A stretch of DNA of 64,000 bases from an uncultured Clostridia bacterium (GCA_934486495.1 CAKSPW010000001.1:1-64000); one strand, 5' to 3'. Numbered from the stretch's first letter, positions 33,927 to 43,585 are shown. Numbers and translations: made by a program. The notes: a model not told the origin generated them from the sequence alone.

Positions 33927-36011
33927 TTAATAAGCTGTTGATAATGCTTTGTAAATAAGCGATGCGGCTTCCGCGCGCGTAATGCTGTCCTGAGGACGAA
34001 CACTGCTGCCGTTTCCGGTAACTATGCCGAAACCGCGAAGAATTGAAACAGCACCAATTCTGTTCGGAGAGATATACTCGCTGTCTTCAAAGCCTGCCTT
34101 GAATATATCGTTCATTGAAGCGATTTTTCCAAAGCCCATGTATGCTGTCATAATTGCGAACGCATCCTCTCTTTTAACTGCCGCGTCGGGATTTTTTTCG
34201 CTTTCCGAAATATAGCCGTTTCTGATTGCGGCTTTGTAAAGGTCGTCAATGTCGTCAATTCTGTAGCTCATTGCTGCTTGTAAAAGTCTGAGCAAGTCCT
34301 TTTGAGCAATTGCACTGTCGGGATTAAAGCTGCTGCTGTCAAAGCCTATGCCGGCTTCCGAAAGCGCCTTTATTGCTCCCTCTGCCCAGTGACCGGATAT
34401 ATCGCCGTATTCGTATGATGTGTCACTAAAGCGGGAGTCGTCTTCGGGTTTTCCTGTAAGTGCGTCAATCTCAAATGCGTAATCCTTGCTTGGTGCATAG
34501 CAGAGTCTGAACATTTTGTCCTCGTTTGATTTTACATAAAGCTGTCTTATCGGTGCGTATTCAAACATTGCCTTTGCAGCTTCTTCGGCGCTTATTGCTC
34601 CGGACGGGTCGGGGAAGGTTGACGTGTCTTTAGTTCTGCGCAGTGAAAATGAGTCAATATAGCCGTTCATGTTGTAAGAAACATAAATTGTGTCCTGTGT
34701 ATATTTTATTCCGTTTACAAGACGAACGTATGATCTTGAATAGTCATAGCTTTTGGTTTCGCTTTCGAGCACATATTCGGAAAGCTCCTGCTTATAGTTT
34801 TCATTAAGGAATTTGTCAACTGCCTTTGAGGCGGCGTCATATTCCTTATCGGTGTGGTCGTTTTTAAGAGTCCTATCATGAGAATACTCGTTGTAATTAA
34901 AGCCTACCAGCTTTCCTGTTTCAGCGTCTGCCGAAAGTGAGATATAAGCGTCCTCCTCCGAGTAATGCATACGCATGAAATATCCGTTTTCTGTTTTTAT
35001 AAGAGTTTTGTAAAATTTGTCGGCTGACGGCAGGTTCTTGAATGCGCCTGTTTTAGCTGCGTTTTTGAGAATTTCTTCTGCGCTGTAAAGCCCCGATATT
35101 TTATCAAGCTCCGAAATCTCCTGCTCCGTAAGCATATTGGCTCCGGATGCTGACTCCTTTGCTGATGCTTTGTCTGAAGCGCCGCCTTTTTCAAGATAAG
35201 GAATTATATCTGCGTTTCCCGCCGGTGTTACAATTTCGCCGTTTTCGCAGAGAATATATCCCATATCATTGTTTTTAAATCTGTAGATAAGCTTCGGTGT
35301 TACTTTTTTGTCAAAAGAGGATATTTTATAATAAGTGTCCCAATCGGGTGTGTAAACAAGCTCGATAGGGAACTTATCAAGATATGCTTTCTGCGGGTCC
35401 TCGAGAACCTTATCATAGTTTTCGATAAATTCCGTATCATACTGCCAGTTGATATACGCATCCGTTACAACAAATCTGTTTCCGTCATATTTGACATTTG
35501 CAAATGCCGTATCTTCCGGAACTGCAATCCCGTCCTTTTCGCGCTCCCAGTTAAATGAGCAGGAAGCGTATCTTACAACGCTTTTGTCGGCGTTTGTTGC
35601 CTTTAGGGTGTTATTCGGAAATTCAAAAAGCTCAGGTACAAGCTTTTTCATAAATTCCTCTGCATACTTAAAATATTCTTCTCTTGTCTTTTCTGAAATC
35701 TTTCCGCTATTTCCATAGTCATACATTCCGTCCTTATCATAGCCGTAATTGGTTATGCGTCCGTAATTATCACACTGTACATTCATGCTCTCGGTCTGAT
35801 CCTTATTTGTCCAGGAGAAAATATATTGACTGTTTCCGTCAGCCATTTTCGTTGTTCCGCTCTTAAATTCGGTAAGCTCCTCGGGAACATCAACTCTGTC
35901 TTTTACTTTAATGAGTGCATTTTGCATTTCGGTTGTGTCCGTTGCGGCAAATGCCGGAAGTGCTGAAAGCATCATTGCAGTCGCTAAGAGAGCCGATAGT
36001 AGTTTTTTCAT
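33927..36011 (-). CDS. Secreted YcdB/YcdC-domain protein with C-terminal SLH repeats
   Basis: A signal peptide (KKLLSALLATAMMLSALPAFA) leads into two PepSY-like YcdB/YcdC domains, of which readable parts are YIFSWTNKD and later YFMRMHYSEEDAYISLSAD. Three S-layer-homology-type segments close the protein (DISGHWAEGAIKALSEAGIG; a second around IAQKDLLRLLQAAM and AFAIMTAYMGF; the last ending SITRAEAASLIYKALSTAY). SLH repeats bind pyruvylated secondary cell-wall polymer, so the protein is probably surface-displayed. ATG 36011 follows AAAGGATT. The function of YcdB domains is unknown; a protease-inhibitor-like or peptidase-regulating role is often guessed. It has 694 residues and stands alone. Confidence 0.85.
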   Translation of the reverse strand: MKKLLSALLATAMMLSALPAFAATDTTEMQNALIKVKDRVDVPEELTEFKSGTTKMADGNSQYIFSWTNKDQTESMNVQCDNYGRITNYGYDKDGMYDYGNSGKISEKTREEYFKYAEEFMKKLVPELFEFPNNTLKATNADKSVVRYASCSFNWEREKDGIAVPEDTAFANVKYDGNRFVVTDAYINWQYDTEFIENYDKVLEDPQKAYLDKFPIELVYTPDWDTYYKISSFDKKVTPKLIYRFKNNDMGYILCENGEIVTPAGNADIIPYLEKGGASDKASAKESASGANMLTEQEISELDKISGLYSAEEILKNAAKTGAFKNLPSADKFYKTLIKTENGYFMRMHYSEEDAYISLSADAETGKLVGFNYNEYSHDRTLKNDHTDKEYDAASKAVDKFLNENYKQELSEYVLESETKSYDYSRSYVRLVNGIKYTQDTIYVSYNMNGYIDSFSLRRTKDTSTFPDPSGAISAEEAAKAMFEYAPIRQLYVKSNEDKMFRLCYAPSKDYAFEIDALTGKPEDDSRFSDTSYEYGDISGHWAEGAIKALSEAGIGFDSSSFNPDSAIAQKDLLRLLQAAMSYRIDDIDDLYKAAIRNGYISESEKNPDAAVKREDAFAIMTAYMGFGKIASMNDIFKAGFEDSEYISPNRIGAVSILRGFGIVTGNGSSVRPQDSITRAEAASLIYKALSTAY

Positions 36012-36166
36012 AAATATCAATCCTTTCATGTTAATTTTTGGTCTTCATAATGTATACTTTTCAGACGACAAAAAGGTTGCATGGTAAAAAAATATTTTTT
36101 TATATACAGCGATATACACAAAAACAGCGCTTATAATTGTGTGATTTGCATAATTTGGTATGCGAT

Positions 36167-37210
36167 TTATAAAACTATAAGCTCTTTTGGCGAGCGTGTA
36201 AGATTTATGCAGCCATTTTCTGTTACCGCAACAACGTCTTCAATACGAACTCCTCCGAGATCGGGAATGTATATACCCGGCTCAACCGTCACAACATTTC
36301 TTTCTTTTAAAATATCACGGGATCTTGGTGAAAGGTTTGGGTTTTCATGTATTTCAAGTCCTACGCTGTGACCGAGACCGTGACCGAAATATTCGCCGAA
36401 TCCCGCTTCTTTTATAATATTTCTTGCCAAAGCGTCTATGCTGCTGCAAGCTTCGCCGGCTTTTATTTGTTCTATTGCGGTTGCCTGCGCTTTTAGGACG
36501 ATATTGTATATTTCTTCAAGCTTTCTGTTTACATATCCTACCGCAACAGTTCTTGTCATATCCGAGCAGTAGCCGTTTAAGATGCACCCGAAATCAAAGG
36601 TTACAAAATCTCCGTTTTCTATTTGCTTGTCTGATGCGGTGCCGTGCGGCATTGCGCCCCGTATTCCCGATGCGCATATCGTTTCAAACGAAAGTGACGA
36701 TGCACCGTGATTTCTCATGAAAAATTCCATTTCAAGCGCAAGTTCCGACTCCTTCACACCCGGCTTTATGTATGACAGAATATGCTCAAATGCTTTGTCG
36801 CCGAGAGCTTCTGCGGCAGCGATTTTACTTATTTCATCTTCGCTTTTGACCATTCTCGGAGCTTGAATGAGTTCTTGACCGCATACAAGATTTCTTTCCC
36901 CCAAATACTTGCAAATACGATTGTATTCGCCTGCCGTCATGTAATTTTCTTCAAAATAGATTGTGTTTTCTTCGGTGCTATCCAAAAAGTCCTTAATCGT
37001 GCCGATAAAAACTTCATAGCCTTTTGCCTGGTTTTGTGCCTGTACGGTATATCTTGAGTCCGTAACAATTACTTTTGCTTTTTTTGATATATAAAGATAA
37101 GCGTCCTCCGATGTAAAATCTGAATAATAAAAGATACTTGCTTTTCCGGAAATTAAAACCGCTTCGTTTTCTTTAAGATTGTTTGTAAGTAAACTGCAAC
37201 GTGTGTTCAT
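36167..37210 (-). CDS. M24 metallopeptidase (Xaa-Pro aminopeptidase family)
   Basis: An N-terminal creatinase-like domain is followed by the pita-bread catalytic domain. The five metal ligands are visible: Asp in FDFGCILNGY, Asp in CSDMTRTV, His in HGLGHSVGL, Glu in VEPGIYIPD and Glu in VRIEDVV. The length of 347 aa fits short Firmicute aminopeptidase P / YqhT-type enzymes, which cleave N-terminal residues before proline. It starts 4 bp after the radA stop and is the last gene of the murA-to-pepP minus-strand run. Confidence 0.9.
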   Translation of the reverse strand: MNTRCSLLTNNLKENEAVLISGKASIFYYSDFTSEDAYLYISKKAKVIVTDSRYTVQAQNQAKGYEVFIGTIKDFLDSTEENTIYFEENYMTAGEYNRICKYLGERNLVCGQELIQAPRMVKSEDEISKIAAAEALGDKAFEHILSYIKPGVKESELALEMEFFMRNHGASSLSFETICASGIRGAMPHGTASDKQIENGDFVTFDFGCILNGYCSDMTRTVAVGYVNRKLEEIYNIVLKAQATAIEQIKAGEACSSIDALARNIIKEAGFGEYFGHGLGHSVGLEIHENPNLSPRSRDILKERNVVTVEPGIYIPDLGGVRIEDVVAVTENGCINLTRSPKELIVL

Positions 37211-37214
37211 GGTT

Positions 37215-38576
37215 TTATATACTCCTTAATGCTTCTTTGAGAGTTTTTGCACCCAGGACATCCATTCCCTGCGGAATTTTTACGCCTTTGAGTGAAAAAG
37301 AGGGAACAACGGCTTTTGTAAATCCAAGCTTTGAAGCTTCGATAAGCCTTTTTTCAAGCTGTGATACTGAACGCAGTTCTCCGCCGAGTCCTACCTCACC
37401 TATAAATACTATATCAGGTGAAAGCGGCACATCCTTAAAGGCGGAGGCTATTGATACGCAAATTCCCAAATCAACCGCCGTTTCGTCAATTCTGAGACCG
37501 CCGGCGACGTTTATGTATACATCTGCGCTACCAAGACGTATTCCCGCTCTTTTCTCAAGTACAGCAATCATAAGGATAAGCCTGTTTATGTCAATTCCCG
37601 ATGACATTCTTCTCGGGTTTCCGAAGCCTGTCGGCGTAACGAGCGCCTGTATTTCGGCAAGCACACCGCGGCTTCCCTCCATTGTACATACTACCGCACT
37701 GCCGGATGAGTTTTCCTGTCTTCCGTCAAGCAGCATTGCAGATGGGTTTTCAACCTCGCAAAGTCCGCTGCCCTTCATTTCAAATACACCTATTTCGTTT
37801 GTAGAGCCGAAACGGTTTTTTACGCACCTGAGGATTCTGAATGTCATTTGCCTGTCACCCTCGAAGTACAGCACGCAGTCAACCATATGCTCAAGAACTC
37901 TCGGCCCGGCAAGAGAACCGTCCTTTGTAACGTGACCCACAATAAACATTGATATGTTGTTTTGCTTTGCCGTATGCATAAATGCGTTTGTTGCCTCTCT
38001 GACCTGCGGTACACTGCCCGGAGTCGATGCGACCTGGCTGTGGTGCATGGTTTGAATGGAGTCGATAATTACAATATCGGGCTTTAAGCTTCTTATATAT
38101 TCCGTTATTATTTCAACATCTGTTTCCGAAACAAGATATAGGTTTTCGGACGCAACCCCTAAACGCTCGGCACGGATTTTTATTTGTCCCTCCGATTCCT
38201 CGCCCGAAACGTAAAGCACACGTTTATCCTTTGAGGTGTAGTCGCAGATTTGAAGAAGTATTGTCGATTTCCCTATGCCCGGGTCGCCGCCGACAAGTAT
38301 AAGCGAGCCGCGGACTATACCGCCGCCGAGAACCCTGTCAAGCTCTTTCATGCCTGTTGTATAGCGGAAATAGCTGTCTATTTTAACGTCGCGTATTGAT
38401 TTTGGCGCACTTTGGGATGATATGATTTTTTTCGGCGTATCTGCCGCGGACGGAGCGTCCGAGATGATTGTTTCCGTCAGTGTGTTCCACTTGTTGCAAG
38501 ACGGGCATTTGCCGAGAAGACGCGGAGACTGATAACCGCATTCGGAGCATATGTACATTGATTTTGGTTTTGCCAT
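37215..38576 (-). CDS. radA: DNA repair protein RadA/Sms
   Basis: A branch-migration ATPase that helps recombinational repair. It has an N-terminal C4 zinc finger (CSECGYQSPRLLGKCPSCNKW), a RecA-like core with Walker A GGDPGIGKST and Walker B VIIDSIQ, the RadA-specific KNRFGST motif, and a C-terminal Lon-protease-like domain (DLGICVSIASAFKDVPL, VFIGEVGLGGELR). The length of 453 aa is standard. Confidence 0.96.
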   Translation of the reverse strand: MAKPKSMYICSECGYQSPRLLGKCPSCNKWNTLTETIISDAPSAADTPKKIISSQSAPKSIRDVKIDSYFRYTTGMKELDRVLGGGIVRGSLILVGGDPGIGKSTILLQICDYTSKDKRVLYVSGEESEGQIKIRAERLGVASENLYLVSETDVEIITEYIRSLKPDIVIIDSIQTMHHSQVASTPGSVPQVREATNAFMHTAKQNNISMFIVGHVTKDGSLAGPRVLEHMVDCVLYFEGDRQMTFRILRCVKNRFGSTNEIGVFEMKGSGLCEVENPSAMLLDGRQENSSGSAVVCTMEGSRGVLAEIQALVTPTGFGNPRRMSSGIDINRLILMIAVLEKRAGIRLGSADVYINVAGGLRIDETAVDLGICVSIASAFKDVPLSPDIVFIGEVGLGGELRSVSQLEKRLIEASKLGFTKAVVPSFSLKGVKIPQGMDVLGAKTLKEALRSI

Positions 38577-38590
38577 TTCGCTTTTCCTTT

Positions 38591-39064
38591 CTATTTGTGG
38601 TATGATTGATTGGAATTAATCTTAAAGCCTCTGTAAATCTGTTCGAGCAGAACGACACGCATAAGCTGATGCGGCAGCGTAATTCTTCCTACACTTATTT
38701 TTATATCCGCCCTGTTTTTTACCTCGTCCGAAAGACCGAGAGAGCCACCTATTATAAATGTTATTCTGCTTGACGTGTTTGCTGTTTTTTTCATAAACTC
38801 CGCCAAATCCTCGCTCGATAGAAGCTTACCCTCGATACACAGTGCGGCAACGGTTCCCGGCTTTATTTTCGACAAAATTTTTTTGCCTTCCGTTTCCTTT
38901 ATTTTTTCGCATTCCTTTTCGGATGCGTTGTCGGGTATTTTTTCGTCGGGGATTTCCGTTATCGTAAGCTTTGAAAATGCGGACATTCTTTTTGAGTATT
39001 CATCAATCGCACTTCTGAAAAATGCTTCTTTAATCTTTCCCACCGCTATAATATCAATATTCAT
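38591..39064 (-). CDS. rlmH: 23S rRNA (pseudouridine1915-N3)-methyltransferase RlmH
   Basis: This SPOUT methyltransferase acts on pseudouridine 1915 in helix 69. IDIIAVGKIKE opens the protein and FIIGGSLGLSDEV carries the SAM knot. The ending ISVGRITLPHQLMRVVLLEQ plus YRGFKIN...YHK is diagnostic. A start at ATG 39064 with GGAAAGG upstream gives 157 residues, the usual length. It lies 14 bp upstream of radA. Confidence 0.96.
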   Translation of the reverse strand: MNIDIIAVGKIKEAFFRSAIDEYSKRMSAFSKLTITEIPDEKIPDNASEKECEKIKETEGKKILSKIKPGTVAALCIEGKLLSSEDLAEFMKKTANTSSRITFIIGGSLGLSDEVKNRADIKISVGRITLPHQLMRVVLLEQIYRGFKINSNQSYHK

Positions 39065-39094
39065 AAGCGTAACCTTTCCGTTTTGTTGCAAAAC

Positions 39095-39118
39095 AAAAAA
39101 CTCTCCCCGGGGGGAGAG
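39095..39118 (-). terminator. GC-rich hairpin terminator after the YycJ-type gene
   Basis: A perfect CTCTCCCC/GGGGAGAG stem (39101-39108 with 39111-39118) is followed on the minus strand by six Ts. A second small GC hairpin (CCCC-TGCC-GGGG) stands beside it at about 39121-39132. Its composition is much richer in GC than the surroundings. Confidence 0.7.
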
Positions 39119-39133
39119 TACCCCTGCCGGGGG

Positions 39134-39907
39134 CTAATTTTTAAATGTACTTATTTCGTATCTGCTGGCGACAGACAAATCTATATTCCCGTACCCTGCA
39201 CCGCAAAGAGCCGATTTTGTTGTTATTTCGGCAATTTCGGGTGTGTTGTTTTCATTACTCAAATGAGCAAGCATAATGTGCTTTGTTCCCGTTGAGGCGA
39301 GCCGAGTCGCTGTTTCCGCAGTCAAATCGTTTGACATATGCCCGAATTTCCCGAGTATTCTTTTTTTTAAATACATCGGATATGAGCCGATTTTAAGCAT
39401 TTGCTCATCGTGATTTGATTCAAGGATTATGTAATCGCTGCCGTCAAGATTTTTATAAAGCGTATCGGGTACGTATCCTATATCCGTTGCAACTGTGTAT
39501 TTTTTTCCGTCTATAAAGAGGTTATATCCGAATGGTTCTGCCGCATCATGCGGTATATCAAACGGAATAACATCAATTGTACCGACGGAAAACATTTTGT
39601 TCGGTTCAACGGTATGGATATATTGTGCGTCAATTTTTCCGACCTGCATATTCATAAGCGTGCCGGCGCTTGCGTAAATGTCAAGTCCGTATCGCCTTGA
39701 CGCTATGCCTACGCCTTTTGTATGGTCGGAATGCTCATGCGTTACGAGAATTGCCGATATATCTTCCGGAGCGATTTGCACCTCCGACAGCTTTTGCTTC
39801 AGCATTGCACCCGACATACCGCAGTCTATTAAAATAGTAGTATCACCATCGGAAATCAAACTTGAGTTTCCCGAGGAGCCGCTTATCAATGAAACAAAAC
39901 GTACCAC
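39134..39907 (-). CDS. YycJ/WalJ-type metallo-beta-lactamase-fold hydrolase
   Basis: The MBL-fold motif VTHEHSDHTKGV supplies the metal ligands, with later His and Asp in IPHDAAEPFGY and VATDIGYV, and HIMLAHLSNENNTPEIA at the end. The N-terminal SLISGSSGNSSLI is typical of YycJ/WalJ, a 5'-exonuclease-like protein linked to mismatch repair or cell-wall stress in Bacillus. GTG 39907 has GAGG seven bases upstream and gives MVRFVSLISG; a TTG at 39913, overlapping the murA stop, is the alternative. No walKR genes are nearby. Confidence 0.88.
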   Translation of the reverse strand: MVRFVSLISGSSGNSSLISDGDTTILIDCGMSGAMLKQKLSEVQIAPEDISAILVTHEHSDHTKGVGIASRRYGLDIYASAGTLMNMQVGKIDAQYIHTVEPNKMFSVGTIDVIPFDIPHDAAEPFGYNLFIDGKKYTVATDIGYVPDTLYKNLDGSDYIILESNHDEQMLKIGSYPMYLKKRILGKFGHMSNDLTAETATRLASTGTKHIMLAHLSNENNTPEIAEITTKSALCGAGYGNIDLSVASRYEISTFKN

Positions 39908-39909
39908 CG

Positions 39910-41190
39910 TCAAACCTCACAGTCTTCTATCACGGTTACTCTTTTTATGTCGGCACCGAGATGAACAAATTTTTCCTCAAAGTTTTCGTATCCTCTGTCT
40001 ATATGATAAATATCGGATATTTCCGTTGTGCCCTCTGCCATAAGCCCTGCTATAATCATAGCCGCGCCGGCACGTAAATCATGGGCAACAACCGTTGTTC
40101 CGTACAGCTTTTCAACACCGTCGATTATTGCGAGCTGACCCTCAACACGAATGTTTGCACCCATTCTTTTAAGCTCGCTTACGTATCTGAATCTGTCGTC
40201 CCATACACCCTCGCGTGCGGAGCTCACACCGCTTGCGGTTGATAAAAACGTCACAAGCTGAGGCTGCATATCGGTCGGATAACCGGGGTACGGAAGCGCA
40301 ATAAAGTTTACTTTCTTAAATTGCGTATTTTCGGGCACAAAAACCCTTACGCTGTCTTCAAATTCAAAAACCTGAGCGCCCGATTCGACAAGCTTTGCCG
40401 TAATCGTTTCAAGATGGCGCGGAATCACGTTTTTAATCGTGACATCGCCTTTTGTTGCCGCTGCGGCAATCATAAATGTTCCCGCTTCTATCTGGTCGGG
40501 AATTATCGTATACGTTCCGCCATGCAGCTCGTTTACACCCTTTATTCTTATTGTATCCGTTCCGGCACCGCGGATATTTGCGCCCATTGCGTTCAGAAAG
40601 TTTGCAAGGTCGACTATATGCGGTTCTTTTGCGGCATTTTCAATTACGGTTGTACCGTGCGCCTTTACGGCGGCAAGAATTGCGTTAATGGTTGCACCTA
40701 CGGAAACAACGTCTATATATATATTCGAGGCTGACAGCTGCTCCGCAGAGCCTGTAATTCTGCTGCCCAGTGACTCGATTTTTGCACCTAAAGCGGCAAA
40801 TGCTTTTATATGCTGATCAATCGGTCGTGTTCCGAAATCACAGCCGCCCGGCATTTCCATTTCAAATTTTCCGAAACGGCCAAGCAAAGCGCCCATAAGG
40901 TAGCTTGAGCCGCGCATTCTCCTCGTTAATTCCTTTGACGGAATATATGTTTTTATATTTGTGCAGTCTATTTCAACGGTGTTTTTATCTATATAATGAA
41001 TATCTGCGCCGAGGAGTTTCAATATTTTAATGTAGAGCTTAGTATCTTCTATATTGGGAAGGTTTTCAAGTCGGCACTTTGAATTTATCAGTATGCATGC
41101 GGGAATTATAGCAACAGCCGCATTTTTTGCACCGCTTATTTCAACCTCGCCTTTGAGCTTACAGCCGCCCTTGATTATCAGCTTTTCCAA
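39910..41190 (-). CDS. murA: UDP-N-acetylglucosamine 1-carboxyvinyltransferase
   Basis: First committed step of peptidoglycan synthesis: PEP is added to UDP-GlcNAc. The N-terminal IKGGCKLKGEVEISGAKNAA carries the conserved Lys-Asn pair. The active-site Cys is in GGCDFGTRPIDQH near residue 117, predicting fosfomycin sensitivity at the target. PYPGYPTDMQPQ and YHIDRGYENFEEK follow. The length of 426 aa is usual. It begins the minus-strand run murA-yycJ-rlmH-radA-pepP. Confidence 0.96.
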   Translation of the reverse strand: MEKLIIKGGCKLKGEVEISGAKNAAVAIIPACILINSKCRLENLPNIEDTKLYIKILKLLGADIHYIDKNTVEIDCTNIKTYIPSKELTRRMRGSSYLMGALLGRFGKFEMEMPGGCDFGTRPIDQHIKAFAALGAKIESLGSRITGSAEQLSASNIYIDVVSVGATINAILAAVKAHGTTVIENAAKEPHIVDLANFLNAMGANIRGAGTDTIRIKGVNELHGGTYTIIPDQIEAGTFMIAAAATKGDVTIKNVIPRHLETITAKLVESGAQVFEFEDSVRVFVPENTQFKKVNFIALPYPGYPTDMQPQLVTFLSTASGVSSAREGVWDDRFRYVSELKRMGANIRVEGQLAIIDGVEKLYGTTVVAHDLRAGAAMIIAGLMAEGTTEISDIYHIDRGYENFEEKFVHLGADIKRVTVIEDCEV

Positions 41191-41210
41191 ACAGTATTAC
41201 ACCCCTTTAT

Positions 41211-41241
41211 GAAAAAACAGCTTGACTCATAGCCAAGCTGT
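41211..41241 (-). terminator. Terminator of rpmB
   Basis: On the minus strand, an 8-bp stem (ACAGCTTG at 41241-41234 with CAAGCTGT at 41224-41217) is followed by a run of Ts, separating rpmB from murA. Confidence 0.75.
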
Positions 41242-41258
41242 ACTTTTAAAACACATCA

Positions 41259-41447
41259 TCAAACGGCACGAACAACTTTTCCCGAACGCAGGCAGCGAGT
41301 ACATACATTTATAGATTTTACAGAACCGTTAACTACTGCTTTAACCTTTCTTACATTGGGCTTCCATGCACGATTTGAACGTCTGTGGGAGTGGCTCATC
41401 TTAATACCGAAGGTAACGCCCTTTCCACAAATATCACATTTAGCCAT
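41259..41447 (-). CDS. rpmB: 50S ribosomal protein L28
   Basis: A 62-residue L28 with the usual MAKCDICGKGVTFGIKMSHS start and NVRKV...VCTRCLRSGKV end. Two CxxC pairs (C4/C7 and C49/C52) mark the zinc-binding (C+) form. Monocistronic, with its own promoter and terminator. Confidence 0.95.
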   Translation of the reverse strand: MAKCDICGKGVTFGIKMSHSHRRSNRAWKPNVRKVKAVVNGSVKSINVCTRCLRSGKVVRAV

Positions 41448-41489
41448 TTCTTACACCTCCAAAGATAAAGTTTATATAATACAAAAATT

Positions 41490-41518
41490 ATTGTAACATA
41501 AAAAGATGAAAAAAGCAA
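41490..41518 (-). promoter_or_regulatory. Sigma-A promoter of rpmB
   Basis: On the minus strand, TTGCTT (41518-41513) and TACAAT (41495-41490) have a 17-bp spacer. Confidence 0.6.
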
Positions 41519-41632
41519 GGGTTTTGCGAAAAAAAAATTATTTTTCAGTATTTTGTTTAAAAAAACATTGATTTGCACATATAATTTTTAAAAAAAGAAA
41601 AAAATTCTATACAATTTTATTTAAAAATCTAT

Positions 41633-41660
41633 TTGAAAAATTCTGATTTTATAGTATAAT
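41633..41660 (+). promoter_or_regulatory. Sigma-A promoter of the hprK operon
   Basis: TTGAAA (41633-41638) and TATAAT (41655-41660) have a 16-bp spacer. It is divergent from the rpmB promoter. Confidence 0.65.
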
Positions 41661-41709
41661 ATATAATAGGGTTATAATAAATACTTGCGAAAAGAAGGGA
41701 ACAGAGAAT

Positions 41710-42672
41710 ATGGCAAACAGTGAGTTTAAAATAGCACTCGGCAAAATCATAGAAGCATTTCAGCTCGAGAGAGTTCACGAATCATCCGATATTGAAAAAA
41801 TACTTATCTGCTCGTCCGACCTTAACAGACCCGGACTTCAAATGGTCGGGTTTTTCGATTATTTCGATACGGCAAGAATTCAGGTTTTGGGTAAGGTCGA
41901 ATGTACGTATCTTGAACAGTTTACCGGAGAGAAAAGAGCGTTAATGCTGGACAAGTTCTTTTCGCATGAATTTCCCGCGGTTATAATCACTCGTGGAATA
42001 AGAGCATTTCCCGAGCTTTTGGATGCGGCGGAGAAATATGACAGAACGGTACTCAGAACAGAGATGGAAACATCAGAGTTTATGAGTGCGCTTATAAGTT
42101 ATCTTAACGTTGAGATTGCTCCGAGACGTACGCGTCACGGCGTGCTTGTCGAAGTATACGGTGAGGGAATTTTGATTATGGGCGAAAGCGGCGTGGGAAA
42201 GAGTGAAACGGCGATTGAGCTTGTAAAGCGCGGTCACAGACTTGTTGCCGATGACGCGGTTGAAATAAAGAGGGTTTCGGAAAAAACGCTTGTAGGTACA
42301 TCTCCCGATGTTATTCGTCACTTTGTAGAGCTTCGAGGCATAGGAATAGTTGATATAAAAGAAATTTTCGGTATGGGTGCTATTAAGAATACCGAGAGCA
42401 TAGATTTAATTATTCATCTTGAGCCGTGGGTTGAGGGAAAGCAGTATGACAGACTCGGTATGGTTGACGAGTATACGAATATAATGGGTATAAATATTCC
42501 GTCAATTACAATCCCGGTTAAGCTCGGCAGAAATCTTGCCGTAATTGTTGAGGTTGCCGCCATGAACAACAGACAAAAGAAGATGGGCTACAATGCTGCG
42601 GTTGAGCTTAATAACAGACTTATGCGTGAGATGGAAAAAAATCTTGCAACGGAGGACGGAACAATTGTTTGA
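41710..42672 (+). CDS. hprK: HPr kinase/phosphorylase
   Basis: Phosphorylates Ser46 of HPr, the signal for carbon catabolite repression in Firmicutes, and removes it again. The C-terminal catalytic half has the Walker A GESGVGKSE near residue 158. The family signature ELRGIGIVDIKEIFGMGAI lies near residue 205. The length of 320 aa is normal. It heads the run hprK-murB-rapZ-whiA-dnaE. The B. subtilis partner gene lgt is not present; murB takes its place. Confidence 0.96.
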   Translation: MANSEFKIALGKIIEAFQLERVHESSDIEKILICSSDLNRPGLQMVGFFDYFDTARIQVLGKVECTYLEQFTGEKRALMLDKFFSHEFPAVIITRGIRAFPELLDAAEKYDRTVLRTEMETSEFMSALISYLNVEIAPRRTRHGVLVEVYGEGILIMGESGVGKSETAIELVKRGHRLVADDAVEIKRVSEKTLVGTSPDVIRHFVELRGIGIVDIKEIFGMGAIKNTESIDLIIHLEPWVEGKQYDRLGMVDEYTNIMGINIPSITIPVKLGRNLAVIVEVAAMNNRQKKMGYNAAVELNNRLMREMEKNLATEDGTIV

Positions 42673-43579
42673 TGAGGGTTTGAAAAAAAGTATATCGGAG
42701 CGCTTCGACGGGGCGCTGTTTGACGAACCTATGAGTGCGCATACCACATTCCGTGTCGGCGGTGCATGCGACTGCTATATAAGTGCGGACAAGGATAATA
42801 TTTCCGATATATTGGATTTTTGCAAAAATAACGGCTTGAATTACACTGTTATCGGAAACGGCTCGAACATTCTTTGTGCTGACGAGGGTTTTCGAGGTGT
42901 TGTAATAAATATCGGCGGAAGAATGAATGAAATTTCATCGTGCGGAAATACTGTTTTTGCCGATGCCGGAGCAAGGCTTTCGGCAATTTCGTCATATGCG
43001 GCAAAGCTCGGACTCGGCGGTCTTGAATTTGCGGCAGGTATTCCCGGAAATCTCGGCGGTGCGCTTTATATGAATGCCGGAGCATACGGCGGAGAAATGA
43101 AAAATGTTGTTAAGACAGTGACGTTTTCGGAGAACGGAGAAGTATTTACAAAGGAAATAGACGAGCTTGATTTCGGGTACAGAAAAACATATTTTACCGG
43201 GAGAGATGCCGTTATACTTTCATGCAGCATTGAATGTATGCCGAAACCCGAAAGTGAAATCCGCAGCGAAATGGAGGACTATGCCAAAAGACGGCGTGAT
43301 AAGCAGCCGCTTGATTTTCCGAGTGCAGGCAGCTTTTTTAAACGCCCGGAGGGGAATTTTGCCGGGAAGCTTATACAGGATTCGAATCTTCGCGGTTTAA
43401 GAGTCGGCGGAGCGCAGGTTAGCGAAAAGCACGCAGGGTTTATTATAAATGTCGGCGGTGCAACCTGTAAGGATATAACAAATCTTGCTCAAACGGTTAT
43501 TGATACGGTTTATGATAAATTCGGCGTTCGTCTTGAGCCTGAGGTAAGAACGCTCGGCTTCGAATTTGGAAGGAAGTAG
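42665..43579 (+). CDS. murB: UDP-N-acetylenolpyruvoylglucosamine reductase
   Basis: FAD enzyme for the second step of UDP-MurNAc synthesis. Type II MurB features: HTTFRVGG, the FAD segment VIGNGSNILCADEGFRG, GLEFAAGIPGNLGGALYMNAGAYGGEM, PSAGSFFKRP with the catalytic Ser, and a Glu near the end (RLEPEVRTLG). The start is a TTG at 42665 with GGAGG nine bases upstream; it overlaps hprK by 8 bp. The product is 304 residues. Confidence 0.95.
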   Translation: MFDEGLKKSISERFDGALFDEPMSAHTTFRVGGACDCYISADKDNISDILDFCKNNGLNYTVIGNGSNILCADEGFRGVVINIGGRMNEISSCGNTVFADAGARLSAISSYAAKLGLGGLEFAAGIPGNLGGALYMNAGAYGGEMKNVVKTVTFSENGEVFTKEIDELDFGYRKTYFTGRDAVILSCSIECMPKPESEIRSEMEDYAKRRRDKQPLDFPSAGSFFKRPEGNFAGKLIQDSNLRGLRVGGAQVSEKHAGFIINVGGATCKDITNLAQTVIDTVYDKFGVRLEPEVRTLGFEFGRK

Positions 43580-43585
43580 TACATT

